The position numbers and the translations under genes were made by a program. Below, in pieces: positions 55,061-62,748 of a DNA stretch of 64,000 nucleotides (position 1 is its first letter; each line of letters begins with the position of its first letter). The notes beneath the pieces were generated by a model, which was not told the origin of the DNA, made no database searches, and saw nothing but the letters and a program-made list of their open reading frames with translations. This DNA comes from Geomonas sp. Red32. GTDB lineage: Bacteria > Desulfobacterota > Desulfuromonadia > Geobacterales > Geobacteraceae. The stretch is taken from positions 62,001 through 126,000 of the forward strand of contig NZ_JAKLOY010000001.1 of assembly GCF_023652955.1 (NCBI RefSeq), given 5' to 3'.

Positions 55061-56473
55061 TCAGTTGACCCCTTTCTCGAAGTAATCCTTCACCGAGATC
55101 CCGAGCCGTTTGAGCATGGTTTGGAAATTGGGACGGAGCATACCGGTCTCCTCGGCGGCCCGGGAGATGTTCCAGTTGCTTCGTTTGAGCGCGTTCATGA
55201 CGAAGGCCTTCTCCACGCTTTCGACCGAGCGGTCGCGTATCTGGCGTTTCATCTCCTTCAAGTCCTCGGCGGTGGTGGGGACATAACCGTCGAAACCGGG
55301 GGCGCCTTCCGCCGCCTCGGCCAGCTCCAGGTTCTCTTTCTGGACAACGCTCCCTTCGGCGAGCACCACGGCCCGCTCGATGGTGTTGACCAGCTCCCGC
55401 ACGTTGCCGGGGTAGGCGTAATTCTCGAGGAACTCCATGGCGTCGGGGGCGAACCCTTTGAGGTCTTTGCCGACCTCCTGGACGAACTTGTTGAAGAAAT
55501 GGCGGATGAGAAGCGGGAGATCACCCTTGCGCTCGCGCAGGGGGGGAAGGTCGAGGGGGATGATGTTGAGGCGGAAGTAGAGGTCCTCGCGGAATTTGCC
55601 GTCCGCGATCATCGGCTTGAGATTTTTGTTGGTGGCGGCGACCAGGCGGATGTTGAACGCCACCGGCTGGGTCCCGCCGATCGGGGTCACCTGGCGCTCC
55701 TGGAGTACCCGCAGGAGCTTCGCCTGGGTGGAGAGGCTGATGTTGGACACCTCGTCCAGGAAGAGGGTGCCGCCGTCGGCGACCATGAGAAGTCCCATCT
55801 TGGTCTGTACGGCGCCGGTGAAGGAGCCCTTCACGTGTCCAAAGAGCTCGCTCTCCAGGAGGTTCTCGGCCAGGGCGGTGCAATCCACCGCCACAAACGG
55901 CTGATCGCGGCGGGAGCTGTTCTTGTGGATGGCACGGGCGGCGAGCTCCTTGCCGGTCCCGCTCTCCCCGGTGATCAAGACCGTGCTGTCAGTGGCCGCG
56001 ACCTGGATGATGCGATGGTAGACCTTCTGCATCTCGCGGCTTTCTCCCACGAACTGGTCGAAGCCGTGGTGGCAGTCGATCTCCTTGCGTATGTAGATGT
56101 CGTCGGGGGAGTTCTTCTTCTGTTCCAGGGCCCGGTGCACCTTCTCCAGGATCTGGTCGGGGGCGAACGGTTTCACGATGTAGTCGACGGCGCCGTTTTT
56201 CATGGCGTCGACCGCGGTCTCCACGGTGGCGAAGCCGGTGATCATGATGACCGGTTTGTCCGGCTGCAGGATCTTGACCGCATTCAGTACCTCGAATCCG
56301 CTCATACCCGGCATCTTCAAGTCAGTGATGATAAGGTCGAACTCTCTTTGCTGCAAAATCTCTATGGCGGTGTGCCCGTTCTTGGCCACTTCGACGGCAA
56401 AGGAATCGCCTTCCAGGATGCGTGTGAGTCCCTCCCTAATAACAGCTTCATCATCGACTACAAGGATGTTCAT
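55061..56473 (-). CDS. NtrC-family sigma-54 response regulator 2
   Basis: A 470-residue enhancer-binding protein: receiver (LVVDDEA, LIITDLKMPGMSG, MITGFA, VKPFAP), AAA+ domain with Walker A GESGTGKE, loop GSFTGA (Ser for the usual Ala), Walker B GGTLFLDEVSNI, and a Fis-type DNA-binding domain (NISRAAEETGMLRPNFQTMLKRLGI). It is divergently transcribed from operon B, whose sigma-54 promoter and paired palindromes lie in the shared region. It is the natural candidate activator of operon B and of the 12-heme cytochrome gene (inference). Confidence 0.93.
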   Translation of the reverse strand: MNILVVDDEAVIREGLTRILEGDSFAVEVAKNGHTAIEILQQREFDLIITDLKMPGMSGFEVLNAVKILQPDKPVIMITGFATVETAVDAMKNGAVDYIVKPFAPDQILEKVHRALEQKKNSPDDIYIRKEIDCHHGFDQFVGESREMQKVYHRIIQVAATDSTVLITGESGTGKELAARAIHKNSSRRDQPFVAVDCTALAENLLESELFGHVKGSFTGAVQTKMGLLMVADGGTLFLDEVSNISLSTQAKLLRVLQERQVTPIGGTQPVAFNIRLVAATNKNLKPMIADGKFREDLYFRLNIIPLDLPPLRERKGDLPLLIRHFFNKFVQEVGKDLKGFAPDAMEFLENYAYPGNVRELVNTIERAVVLAEGSVVQKENLELAEAAEGAPGFDGYVPTTAEDLKEMKRQIRDRSVESVEKAFVMNALKRSNWNISRAAEETGMLRPNFQTMLKRLGISVKDYFEKGVN

Positions 56474-56532
56474 AGCCCGACCCTCTTAGCGCATTGAAAG
56501 ATGCCAGTGAGATCCATTGCAGTGCCACCTTT

Positions 56533-56604
56533 TGTCTCATGCCTCCCGGGATGAGACAGCGGGTCAGCCGTAGGGCGCAATTATGCTGCTTCACTATGTC
56601 TCAC
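56533..56604 (-). promoter_or_regulatory. Inverted repeat TGTCTCAT-N10-ATGAGACA and third half-site
   Basis: TGTCTCAT (56533-56540), GCCTCCCGGG, ATGAGACA (56551-56558), with another ATGTCTCAC at 56596-56604. It begins 60 bases upstream of regulator 2 and is probably its own control site or that of another regulator. Confidence 0.5.
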
Positions 56605-56737
56605 AACGACACCATTGTCAACCAAAAGTCATGAAAATGGCTTCACAGCAAATTCACCAATAAGTAATACCCCAAAACCCTGCCTGAACAAAGACCCAAC
56701 TTCAGCTGCTTACCGGGTTCACCGTCACAATAAACGG

Positions 56738-56758
56738 GTGTATGTCCTCCCCATACAC
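56738..56758 (+). promoter_or_regulatory. Candidate activator site 1 of operon B
   Basis: GTGTATG-TCCTCCC-CATACAC, a perfect 7-base inverted repeat with the TGTATR-N7-YATACA design shared with the 12-heme cytochrome gene. Confidence 0.65.
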
Positions 56759-56840
56759 TCGGCACAGACAGTGTCTGCTTTGCAATATCTTGCTTTTACT
56801 GATTATTTTCCCCCTTCCACGAACAGGCAGGACCGGCAGA

Positions 56841-56861
56841 CTGTATAGCGGCGGTATACAG
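56841..56861 (+). promoter_or_regulatory. Candidate activator site 2 of operon B
   Basis: CTGTATA-GCGGCGG-TATACAG, a perfect 7-base inverted repeat, centred 103 bases from site 1 and 100 bases from the -12 element. Confidence 0.7.
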
Positions 56862-56936
56862 GGCGGGGGGTGCCGGCGGTTTCACCAAGGCATTAAACTC
56901 CTTTATTTTCAACATGTTACCAATAACAGCGCCCGA

Positions 56937-56951
56937 TGGCACGCTCGATGC
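56937..56951 (+). promoter_or_regulatory. Sigma-54 promoter of operon B
   Basis: TGGCACGCTCGATGC: TGGCACG matches the -24 consensus exactly, and the -12 reads ATGC for TTGC. The predicted start near 56963 gives a leader of about 55 bases. Confidence 0.8.
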
Positions 56952-57018
56952 TATTAAAGGTTACAAACGATATATCTGCCATCAGATGACGCTAATGCTG
57001 CCGAAAAAGGAGAACACC

Positions 57019-57249
57019 ATGAAAACCTTATCTGCAACGGCACTATCGCTGGTCATCACCGCCACCCAGGCCCTCGCCTCCGGAGGGGAGAATCACGAAG
57101 GGATGGGGCTCCTCACTACGTTTTTCATCGCGTTCGCGGTGCTCATCATTCTGTTCCAAATGGTACCCGGCCTCTCCCTCTTCGTCGGGATGCTGAAAGG
57201 GATCTTCTCCTCCGAAAGACGGGAGAAGGAGGTCGTCGGAGGCAAGTAG
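57019..57249 (+). CDS. Small membrane protein 1 of operon B (MLKG family)
   Basis: A 76-residue protein. The N-terminal signal-like segment (LSATALSLVITATQALA) is followed by a polar stretch (GGENHEG) and a membrane helix (LTTFFIAFAVLIILFQMVPGLSLFVGMLKGIF) with a basic tail. The motif FQMVPGLSLFVGMLKG aligns with small proteins at 50285 and 57770. AAAAAGGAGAACACC precedes the ATG. It is the first gene after the sigma-54 promoter. No known domain is recognised. Confidence 0.8.
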   Translation: MKTLSATALSLVITATQALASGGENHEGMGLLTTFFIAFAVLIILFQMVPGLSLFVGMLKGIFSSERREKEVVGGK

Positions 57250-57307
57250 GGATAAGCGCCCCGGCCAACGCCAAGGCGACGGGTACCACCAGCATGAGGG
57301 CAAAGCT

Positions 57308-57694
57308 ATGCAAGGACTACTCATCGTGGATGAAGACATGGACTGCCGCAAACAGATGGCCTCCATGTTCATAGAGTTTGGCTACAACGTGATCGTAACG
57401 AACTCGGTGGAAAGCGCTCTCTCCGGGATCCTCAAGAAGACCGCCCAGGTGGTGCTTCTGGGAACCAAGTTCGACGAACTGACCGCCGCCGAGTTGATCC
57501 CGCTCCTGAAGCAGTGCAACCGCAAACTGACCATCATCCTGGTCGCAGCCGACACTTCGCTGCCGCTCATCAGGAAGCTGAGAACCGAGGGGATCTTCTA
57601 CCACGCCCTCAAGCCGGTAGACGCCGAGGACCGGGAGGAGATCAGACAGGCGGTGCAGTGCGCCTTCGAGAGCGTACGGCTGCAGCCGACCTGA
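57308..57694 (+). CDS. Stand-alone pseudo-receiver protein
   Basis: A 128-residue single-domain response-regulator fold (LLIVDEDMD, IILVAADTS, YHALKP with the conserved Lys). The phosphoacceptor position reads VVLLGTKFD, Gly instead of Asp, so classical phosphotransfer is unlikely. It is colinear with the first half of the fused protein at 49513, sharing LKQCNRKLTIILV vs LKKCNRHLNVIMV and EGIFYHAL. It lies between two small membrane proteins that resemble the other half of that fusion. It is probably a docking or regulatory subunit of the membrane complex (inference). Confidence 0.8.
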   Translation: MQGLLIVDEDMDCRKQMASMFIEFGYNVIVTNSVESALSGILKKTAQVVLLGTKFDELTAAELIPLLKQCNRKLTIILVAADTSLPLIRKLRTEGIFYHALKPVDAEDREEIRQAVQCAFESVRLQPT

Positions 57695-57769
57695 CCACCA
57701 GACCGACGACAGCAATGAGCTGAACAATAGGCGAGAAACAACACCAAAAGGACACCAAGGAGGAACACC

Positions 57770-58018
57770 ATGAAAACGACATCGAGGCTCCCAGTGGCAG
57801 TGAACGCGGCTCTCATCACCCTCATGTGGACCATCAACGCCCACGCCGCCTCCACCAACAAGGTCTTCATCAGCAAGATCGGCATCTTCATCTTCCTGGG
57901 CTTCTGCGCCCTCGTGCTGGTGGTCCAGCTGATCCCGGCCATGATGACCCTCTACGGGATGCTCAAAGGGGTCACCAAGGAACAGGAGAAGGCAGCCAGC
58001 CGGGTAAGGGGACACTGA
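57770..58018 (+). CDS. Small membrane protein 2 of operon B (MLKG family)
   Basis: An 82-residue protein with a signal-like first helix (VNAALITLMWTINAHA) and a membrane helix (KIGIFIFLGFCALVLVVQLIPAMMTLYG) ending in MLKGVTKEQEK. The helix matches the C-terminal membrane part of the fused pseudo-receiver of operon A (FLGFCGLIIVTQVLP). CAAGGAGGAACACC precedes the ATG. Function is unknown. Confidence 0.8.
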   Translation: MKTTSRLPVAVNAALITLMWTINAHAASTNKVFISKIGIFIFLGFCALVLVVQLIPAMMTLYGMLKGVTKEQEKAASRVRGH

Positions 58019-58054
58019 TTAGCCAACCCACTCTCAGGATAAAGGAGTAAGGCC

Positions 58055-58228
58055 ATGCTCGACCAAATCGGACAATTCAAGGAAGTCTTCACCCTGGTTG
58101 ACTTCTACCAGTACATAAAAGGTGTCGAATACCTGATCTGCGTCGCCTTCTTCATCGGGTTCCCGGTGTTCTACCGCTACCTCCACAAGCGCGAGCAGGA
58201 CGAGAAGACTGCCCCGTCGCAGCACTGA
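58055..58228 (+). CDS. 57-residue single-pass membrane protein
   Basis: MLDQIGQFKEVFTLVDFYQ then one membrane helix (YLICVAFFIGFPVFYRYL) and a charged tail. AAAGGAGTAAGGCC precedes the ATG. Its size and place just ahead of the cytochrome, ferredoxin and NrfD genes recall the small HmcD-like subunits of periplasmic-to-quinone redox complexes, but there is no firm family assignment. Confidence 0.7.
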   Translation: MLDQIGQFKEVFTLVDFYQYIKGVEYLICVAFFIGFPVFYRYLHKREQDEKTAPSQH

Positions 58229-58311
58229 CGGTCATCTGAACACCTCTTTCATGCGACCCATTACCAAGGGCTGGGGGGCGCCGACCGCCCCCCGCACCTC
58301 AGGAGAACGAC

Positions 58312-58830
58312 ATGCCCTCTTTCAGAACCTTCATACTCGCCGCCCTCGCGCTGTCCCTGATGGCGACCCAGGCATGGTCCACGTCGTTGCCGGACAGCGT
58401 CACCCTCAACCAGAACGGCAAGCTCTACAAGCCATTCAGCTTCGATCACGCGAAGCACATCTCGCTCATCAAGGAGTGCTCCGACTGCCACCACCACACC
58501 ACCGGCACCCTGGTGACCGATCCCAACTGCGTGAGATGCCACGCGAACTCCAGCCCGACCGCGGTGGTCTCCTGCAAGGGATGCCACTCCTCCACCCCGT
58601 TCAGCCCCGCCACCCTGGCCGAAAAGCGCGAGGCCAAGGGGCGCTACCACCTCGACAAGATCGGGCTCAAGGGGGCCATGCATGAAAACTGCATCGGGTG
58701 TCACAGCAAGCGCTCCCAGGGGCCGGTCGGCTGCCAGGAGTGCCATCCGCGCACCAAGGATGGTGACGCCTTTTACAACGCCGACAAGCAGGCCCGCGGC
58801 CCGGCCGCCAAACATGCCAAGAGCGAATAA
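58312..58830 (+). CDS. Five-heme periplasmic cytochrome c of operon B
   Basis: A 172-residue exported cytochrome. Signal peptide to about residue 23, then CSDCH, CVRCH, CKGCH, CIGCH and CQECH, with His-rich spacing (FDHAKHISLIKECSDCHHH) typical of class III/c3-type cytochromes with bis-His hemes. It is followed by a ferredoxin and NrfD, the order cytochrome c / iron-sulfur / NrfD seen in Hmc, Qrc-like and Geobacter Cbc (CbcSTU-type) complexes. CAGGAGAACGAC precedes the ATG. Confidence 0.9.
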   Translation: MPSFRTFILAALALSLMATQAWSTSLPDSVTLNQNGKLYKPFSFDHAKHISLIKECSDCHHHTTGTLVTDPNCVRCHANSSPTAVVSCKGCHSSTPFSPATLAEKREAKGRYHLDKIGLKGAMHENCIGCHSKRSQGPVGCQECHPRTKDGDAFYNADKQARGPAAKHAKSE

Positions 58831-58878
58831 CCCTTAGGCTAGCCCGCAAGTCCATCATCTATTCCGGAGGAAACCGCG

Positions 58879-59787
58879 ATGAAACGTAGAAATTTCCTGA
58901 AAGCGTGCGTCATAGGCGGAGCAACCATCACGCTGGGCAAGACCAACAAGGGGTGGGCGAGCGGCTCGTTCGAGGGATATCCCGAGGCGATGGGAGTCCT
59001 GGTCGATACCACCCGCTGCATCGGCTGCCGCAGCTGCGAAGCCGCCTGCAACAAGGAGCAGAACCTTCCCGAGCCGGAGACCTCCTTCACCGACAAATCG
59101 GTCTTCGAAGAGAACCGGCGCCCGACCTCCACCGCCTACACCGTCGTAAACGAGTACGAGAAGAAGGCGTCGGAAGGTCCGGTCTACCGCAAGATCCAGT
59201 GCAACCACTGCAACGAGCCGGCCTGCCTCACCTCCTGCTTCGTCAACGCCTACACGAAGACCAAGGAAGGGGCGGTCATCTACAACCCGAAGATCTGCGT
59301 GGGATGCCGAAACTGCATGATCGCCTGCCCGTTCAACGTCCCGGGCTACAGCTACGAAAGCGCGACCAACCCGGTGGTGAAGAAATGCATCCTCTGCTAC
59401 GACACCCGCCTCAAAAACGGCAGGCCCCCCGCCTGCGTCGAAATCTGCCCGCAGGAGGCCCTGACCTTCGGCCACCGCGCCGACCTCGTCAAGCTGGCCC
59501 ACGAGCGGATCAGGGAGAACCCCGAGCGCTACTACGACCACGTCTACGGGGAAAAAGAGGTCGGCGGGACCAGCTGGATGTACCTCTCCCGGGTACCGTT
59601 CGACAAGATCGGCTTCGACACCACCCTCTCCAACGATCCGATCATCTCCAACGTGAAGGACTTCCTCGGGATGGTGCCGATGGTGCTCTCCATCTGGCCG
59701 GCGCTCTTCTCGGGGATCCACCTCCTCTCCAAGAAGGAGGGGCACGATGACCACGGCCACCATAACGAACCCGGGCAGGAGGGATAA
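58879..59787 (+). CDS. Four-cluster ferredoxin subunit with Tat-like signal
   Basis: A 302-residue iron-sulfur protein of the DmsB/HybA/NrfC type. It starts MKRRNFLKACVIGGA, a twin-arginine-like motif, so the folded protein may be exported. Four [4Fe-4S] motifs are visible: CIGCRSCEAAC, CNHCNEPACLTSC, CVGCRNCMIACP and CILCYDTR...CVEICP. A C-terminal hydrophobic helix (VPMVLSIWPALFSGIHLL) probably anchors it beside NrfD. CCGGAGGAAACCGCG precedes the ATG. It would pass electrons between NrfD/menaquinol and the 5-heme cytochrome. Confidence 0.93.
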   Translation: MKRRNFLKACVIGGATITLGKTNKGWASGSFEGYPEAMGVLVDTTRCIGCRSCEAACNKEQNLPEPETSFTDKSVFEENRRPTSTAYTVVNEYEKKASEGPVYRKIQCNHCNEPACLTSCFVNAYTKTKEGAVIYNPKICVGCRNCMIACPFNVPGYSYESATNPVVKKCILCYDTRLKNGRPPACVEICPQEALTFGHRADLVKLAHERIRENPERYYDHVYGEKEVGGTSWMYLSRVPFDKIGFDTTLSNDPIISNVKDFLGMVPMVLSIWPALFSGIHLLSKKEGHDDHGHHNEPGQEG

Positions 59788-59790
59788 CCA

Positions 59791-61149
59791 ATGAAAAGAT
59801 ACGTGAAGCGAGGTTTCTCACCGGTAACCTCCCCGTTCAACGAGAACGGCGACAAACGGACCGTGATGAACAAGCTCCTCCTCGGGCTCACCCCGGGCGA
59901 GTACCTGGTGCAGGCGCTCAGGAACCCCTTCAACTGGGTGCTGGCCGTCATCTTCGCGATCGGGATCCCGGTCCTTATCGGCCGCTTCTACTACGGCCTC
60001 GCCTGGGCGACCAGCGGCTCCTACGACTACCCCTGGGGACTCTTTTTGGGCTTCGGCCTCTTCGCCATGGTCCCCCTCTCCTCCTCGGGCTTCCAGCTCG
60101 GCACCGCCTGCGAGATCTTCGGCAGGCACGACCTGGAACCGATCGAGCGGCTGGCACTTTTGAACGGTCTGCTGGGCTACTTCTTCGCCGTCATGTACCT
60201 GTTGGCCGACCTCGGCCAGCCGTGGCGGCTCCCCTACCCGATGGTGGTCTCCTTCGGCCCGGCCGCCGTTCTCTTCCTGGTCGCCTGGCACGTCGCCACC
60301 TATCTCTCGGTGCAGGTCCTGGAGGTCTCCTCCGCCTTCTTCGAGTGGATCGGGCTTCCCGCCGGCAAGGCCGCGGTGAGAAGGATCACCCTGGGGTTAA
60401 CCGTCGCGGGCATCATCCTTTCGACCCTGCACCAAGGTGCGCTCGGCGCGCTCTTCACCTACGCCCCGGGGAAGGTACACCCGCTTTGGTACTCCTCCTC
60501 CTTCCAGTGGCTGCACTTCTTCGTCTCTTCGCTGCCGGGCGGTCTCTGCATGGTGATCACCGTCAGCACCATCGCCAGCAAGATGATGACCTGGCGCGGC
60601 GATGTGCGGTTCCACAAGAGCCTCGAGCGTTGCCAGATCTCGCTTGCCAAGGGCGCCTGCATGGGGATCGCCACCTACATCACCATCAAGCTGATCGGGA
60701 TCGCCCACGACAACAAGTGGAGCTACCTCGACACCGGCTGGGGGCAGTGGTTCATGCTGGAGATCATCGTCGGCTTCATGCTCCCGCTCGTACTGATGAC
60801 CTACGGCGCCCACACGAAGAAGATCGGCATCGTGCGCTTCGGCGCCCTCTTGACCGTCATCGGCGTGGTCCTCAACCGCGTCAACACCGCGATGATCACC
60901 TTCAACTGGAAGCTTACCGAGCGCGAGATCCCGCCGCTGCGCGAGTTCATCATCAGCATCATGCTCTTCGCGACCTACATCGTGGTCTACCGTTTCATCC
61001 TCTACCGGCTGCCGATCCTGTACCAGTGGAAGGCCGAAGAAGCGGTGGAGCCGGTGACCGAAACCGAGGCGGCGCTTGAGCCGCTGCCGGTGAGAAGCCG
61101 CGACGGGCTTCCGGTTGGCTCCTACAAGTCGACCACCAGGCTGGATTGA
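59791..61149 (+). CDS. NrfD/PsrC-family quinone-interacting membrane subunit
   Basis: A 452-residue integral membrane protein with nine or ten helices of the NrfD family, which binds menaquinol for ferredoxin-coupled complexes. Indicative stretches are NPFNWVLAVIFAIGIPVL, GLFAMVPLSSSGFQLGTA, LLADLGQPWRLPYPMV and TLHQGALGALFTYAPGKVHPLWY, the last close to the quinone site in PsrC relatives. It begins three bases after the ferredoxin stop. With the two preceding genes it forms the core redox complex of operon B. Confidence 0.92.
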   Translation: MKRYVKRGFSPVTSPFNENGDKRTVMNKLLLGLTPGEYLVQALRNPFNWVLAVIFAIGIPVLIGRFYYGLAWATSGSYDYPWGLFLGFGLFAMVPLSSSGFQLGTACEIFGRHDLEPIERLALLNGLLGYFFAVMYLLADLGQPWRLPYPMVVSFGPAAVLFLVAWHVATYLSVQVLEVSSAFFEWIGLPAGKAAVRRITLGLTVAGIILSTLHQGALGALFTYAPGKVHPLWYSSSFQWLHFFVSSLPGGLCMVITVSTIASKMMTWRGDVRFHKSLERCQISLAKGACMGIATYITIKLIGIAHDNKWSYLDTGWGQWFMLEIIVGFMLPLVLMTYGAHTKKIGIVRFGALLTVIGVVLNRVNTAMITFNWKLTEREIPPLREFIISIMLFATYIVVYRFILYRLPILYQWKAEEAVEPVTETEAALEPLPVRSRDGLPVGSYKSTTRLD

Positions 61150-61310
61150 GAAACAAGATGGCGGGGCTGCCGGCTGTCGAGGGACGGCCGGCGCCCCCCC
61201 CTTACGGTAGAGGTCAGGCAGGTCAGATAGGGCAGACAGGCAAGCGAAGGCAGGGGGAAGCTCCGCGGCCGGCAAAGATGGACCCGCGGGGCACAATCGG
61301 GAGAACGGCC

Positions 61311-62117
61311 ATGTTCGACAAAATCGCAGGCAGGGCTCTGGTTCCAGTGGGGGTGGTAGTCACCGGTTTCTTGGCGGTCTGTTTCGTGCTGCTCTATGCC
61401 GGCATCAAGGACATCGTCATCCGGGACGCGGCCGGCCAGGCCAACAACCTGGCGGGGATCGTACTCAAGTCGACCCGCTATGCGATGATGAACTCCGACC
61501 GTACTCTCAACAACACCATCATCAAGAACATCAGCGAGCAAAAAGGGGTCGAGCACGTCCGGATCTTCAACAAGAAGGGGATCGTCGCCTTCTCCTCCCG
61601 GCCGAACGAAGTCAACCGCCAGGTCGACAAGAAGGCCGAAGGATGCGTGATCTGCCACGAGAAAGCCGTCCCGGTCGCCAGCGTGGGGGCCATGCAAAAG
61701 GCGAGGACCTTCCGCAACGCCGCCGGCACCGACGTCCTCGCGATCACCGCCCCGATCTACAACGAGCCCGAGTGCTACGAGGCAGCCTGCCACTTCCACT
61801 CTGCCTCGCAACAGGTGCTGGGGACCCTGGACATCGGGCTCTCCCGCGAGGCGACTCTCGGGGCACTCAACTCCATCAGGATGCAGATGATCTTCTTCTC
61901 GGTCCTGACCCTGATACTCACGGTGGCCGGTGTCATCACCCTCTTAAAGATCATCGTGCTGGTTCCGCTTCAGAAGCTGCAGAGGTTCACTGAGAAAAGC
62001 GAACACAACAGCAACGTAACACAGCCGACCGACCTCCCTTATGAGCTTGACAAGATTGCCAAATCCTATTACTTTATCAGGACAAAATTAGGAGAAATTG
62101 ATAAATCCGCTTTGTAA
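61311..62117 (+). CDS. Membrane heme sensor-like protein without output domain
   Basis: A 268-residue protein. First membrane helix (ALVPVGVVVTGFLAVCFVLLYAG), a periplasmic domain of about 150 residues with a heme motif CVICH and a second, longer CX4CH motif (CYEAACH), second membrane helix (MIFFSVLTLILTVAGVITLL), then a HAMP-like stretch (VPLQKLQRFTEKSEHN) and stop. This matches the N-terminal half of Geobacter heme-PAS chemoreceptors and kinases, but no kinase, receptor or cyclase follows. GGGAGAACGGCC precedes the ATG. It could be a redox sensor acting through the HAMP region or an electron carrier. Confidence 0.78.
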   Translation: MFDKIAGRALVPVGVVVTGFLAVCFVLLYAGIKDIVIRDAAGQANNLAGIVLKSTRYAMMNSDRTLNNTIIKNISEQKGVEHVRIFNKKGIVAFSSRPNEVNRQVDKKAEGCVICHEKAVPVASVGAMQKARTFRNAAGTDVLAITAPIYNEPECYEAACHFHSASQQVLGTLDIGLSREATLGALNSIRMQMIFFSVLTLILTVAGVITLLKIIVLVPLQKLQRFTEKSEHNSNVTQPTDLPYELDKIAKSYYFIRTKLGEIDKSAL

Positions 62118-62178
62118 AGCGCTCTGAAGGGATTGCGCTGCCAGGGAGAAAGTAACGGCGGCAGCCGGAGAGTAACAG

Positions 62179-62745
62179 ATGGAGCAAGCGGGGGCAAATC
62201 AGGTGGAGGCGGTTGAGCAGGCGGCGTGCAAGCCGCTCGCCTCGCTGCGCCAGGAACTGCTGGACGAGATGGCTAGTCTCAGGCACTTCTCGAACCGCGG
62301 TCTCCTGGCGCTTTCCCTTTTTTTGGTGGTGAGCACCCTGGCCTGGCGAGACTTCTGGTTCCTGCCGCGCCCGGAGAAGATCGTCGCCTCGCTGGGAGCG
62401 CCCCCTTCCCCCCAGACCATCAGCATCGTGCTGGTCCTCTACACCTTCTCCGCCATCATCCTGAGCCTCTCCAGGCTGATGGCCGGCCTCAAGCACGCCA
62501 GCAGCTTCTGCCACGTCGGCTATACCGGAGTCTTTTACCTCTTCTACTATTTCGCCCAAGGGCTTCAAGACAACTACTGGGCGGTCTTCGGCGCAGGCTT
62601 CACCGTCCTCAGCCTCGAGAGCTACCGGATCTGGACATGGTCGCAGCAGCAGCTCGCCAAGAAAGAGCAACAGCTCGCCTACCTCGACCGGACCGGACGG
62701 CTGCCGGTCAAGGATGACGAAGACGAGGATGATGATAGCTACTGA
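62179..62745 (+). CDS. Four-helix membrane protein of operon B
   Basis: A 188-residue membrane protein. N-terminal soluble helix (SLRQELLDEMASLRHFSNRG), about four hydrophobic segments, and a strongly acidic C-terminus (DDEDEDDDSY). It is a paralogue of 47053, the last gene of operon A (shared HxxSxRGL helix-to-membrane junction and central CHVGYTGVFYLFYYF vs CWYNVGLPTVFYPLAIF). It is the last gene of operon B. No known domain is recognised. Confidence 0.75.
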   Translation: MEQAGANQVEAVEQAACKPLASLRQELLDEMASLRHFSNRGLLALSLFLVVSTLAWRDFWFLPRPEKIVASLGAPPSPQTISIVLVLYTFSAIILSLSRLMAGLKHASSFCHVGYTGVFYLFYYFAQGLQDNYWAVFGAGFTVLSLESYRIWTWSQQQLAKKEQQLAYLDRTGRLPVKDDEDEDDDSY

Positions 62746-62748
62746 TTG

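Noticed and set aside
52229-56497. A 1422-codon open frame on the plus strand
   Set aside because: It lies antisense to two NtrC-type regulators and a hybrid kinase with complete motifs. Long antisense frames are expected at this GC content and the translation has no recognisable domain.
56491-56506. A possible sigma-54 promoter for regulator 2 (GCATTGAAAGATGCCA on plus)
   Set aside because: The spacing between the -12 and -24 halves is one base too long.
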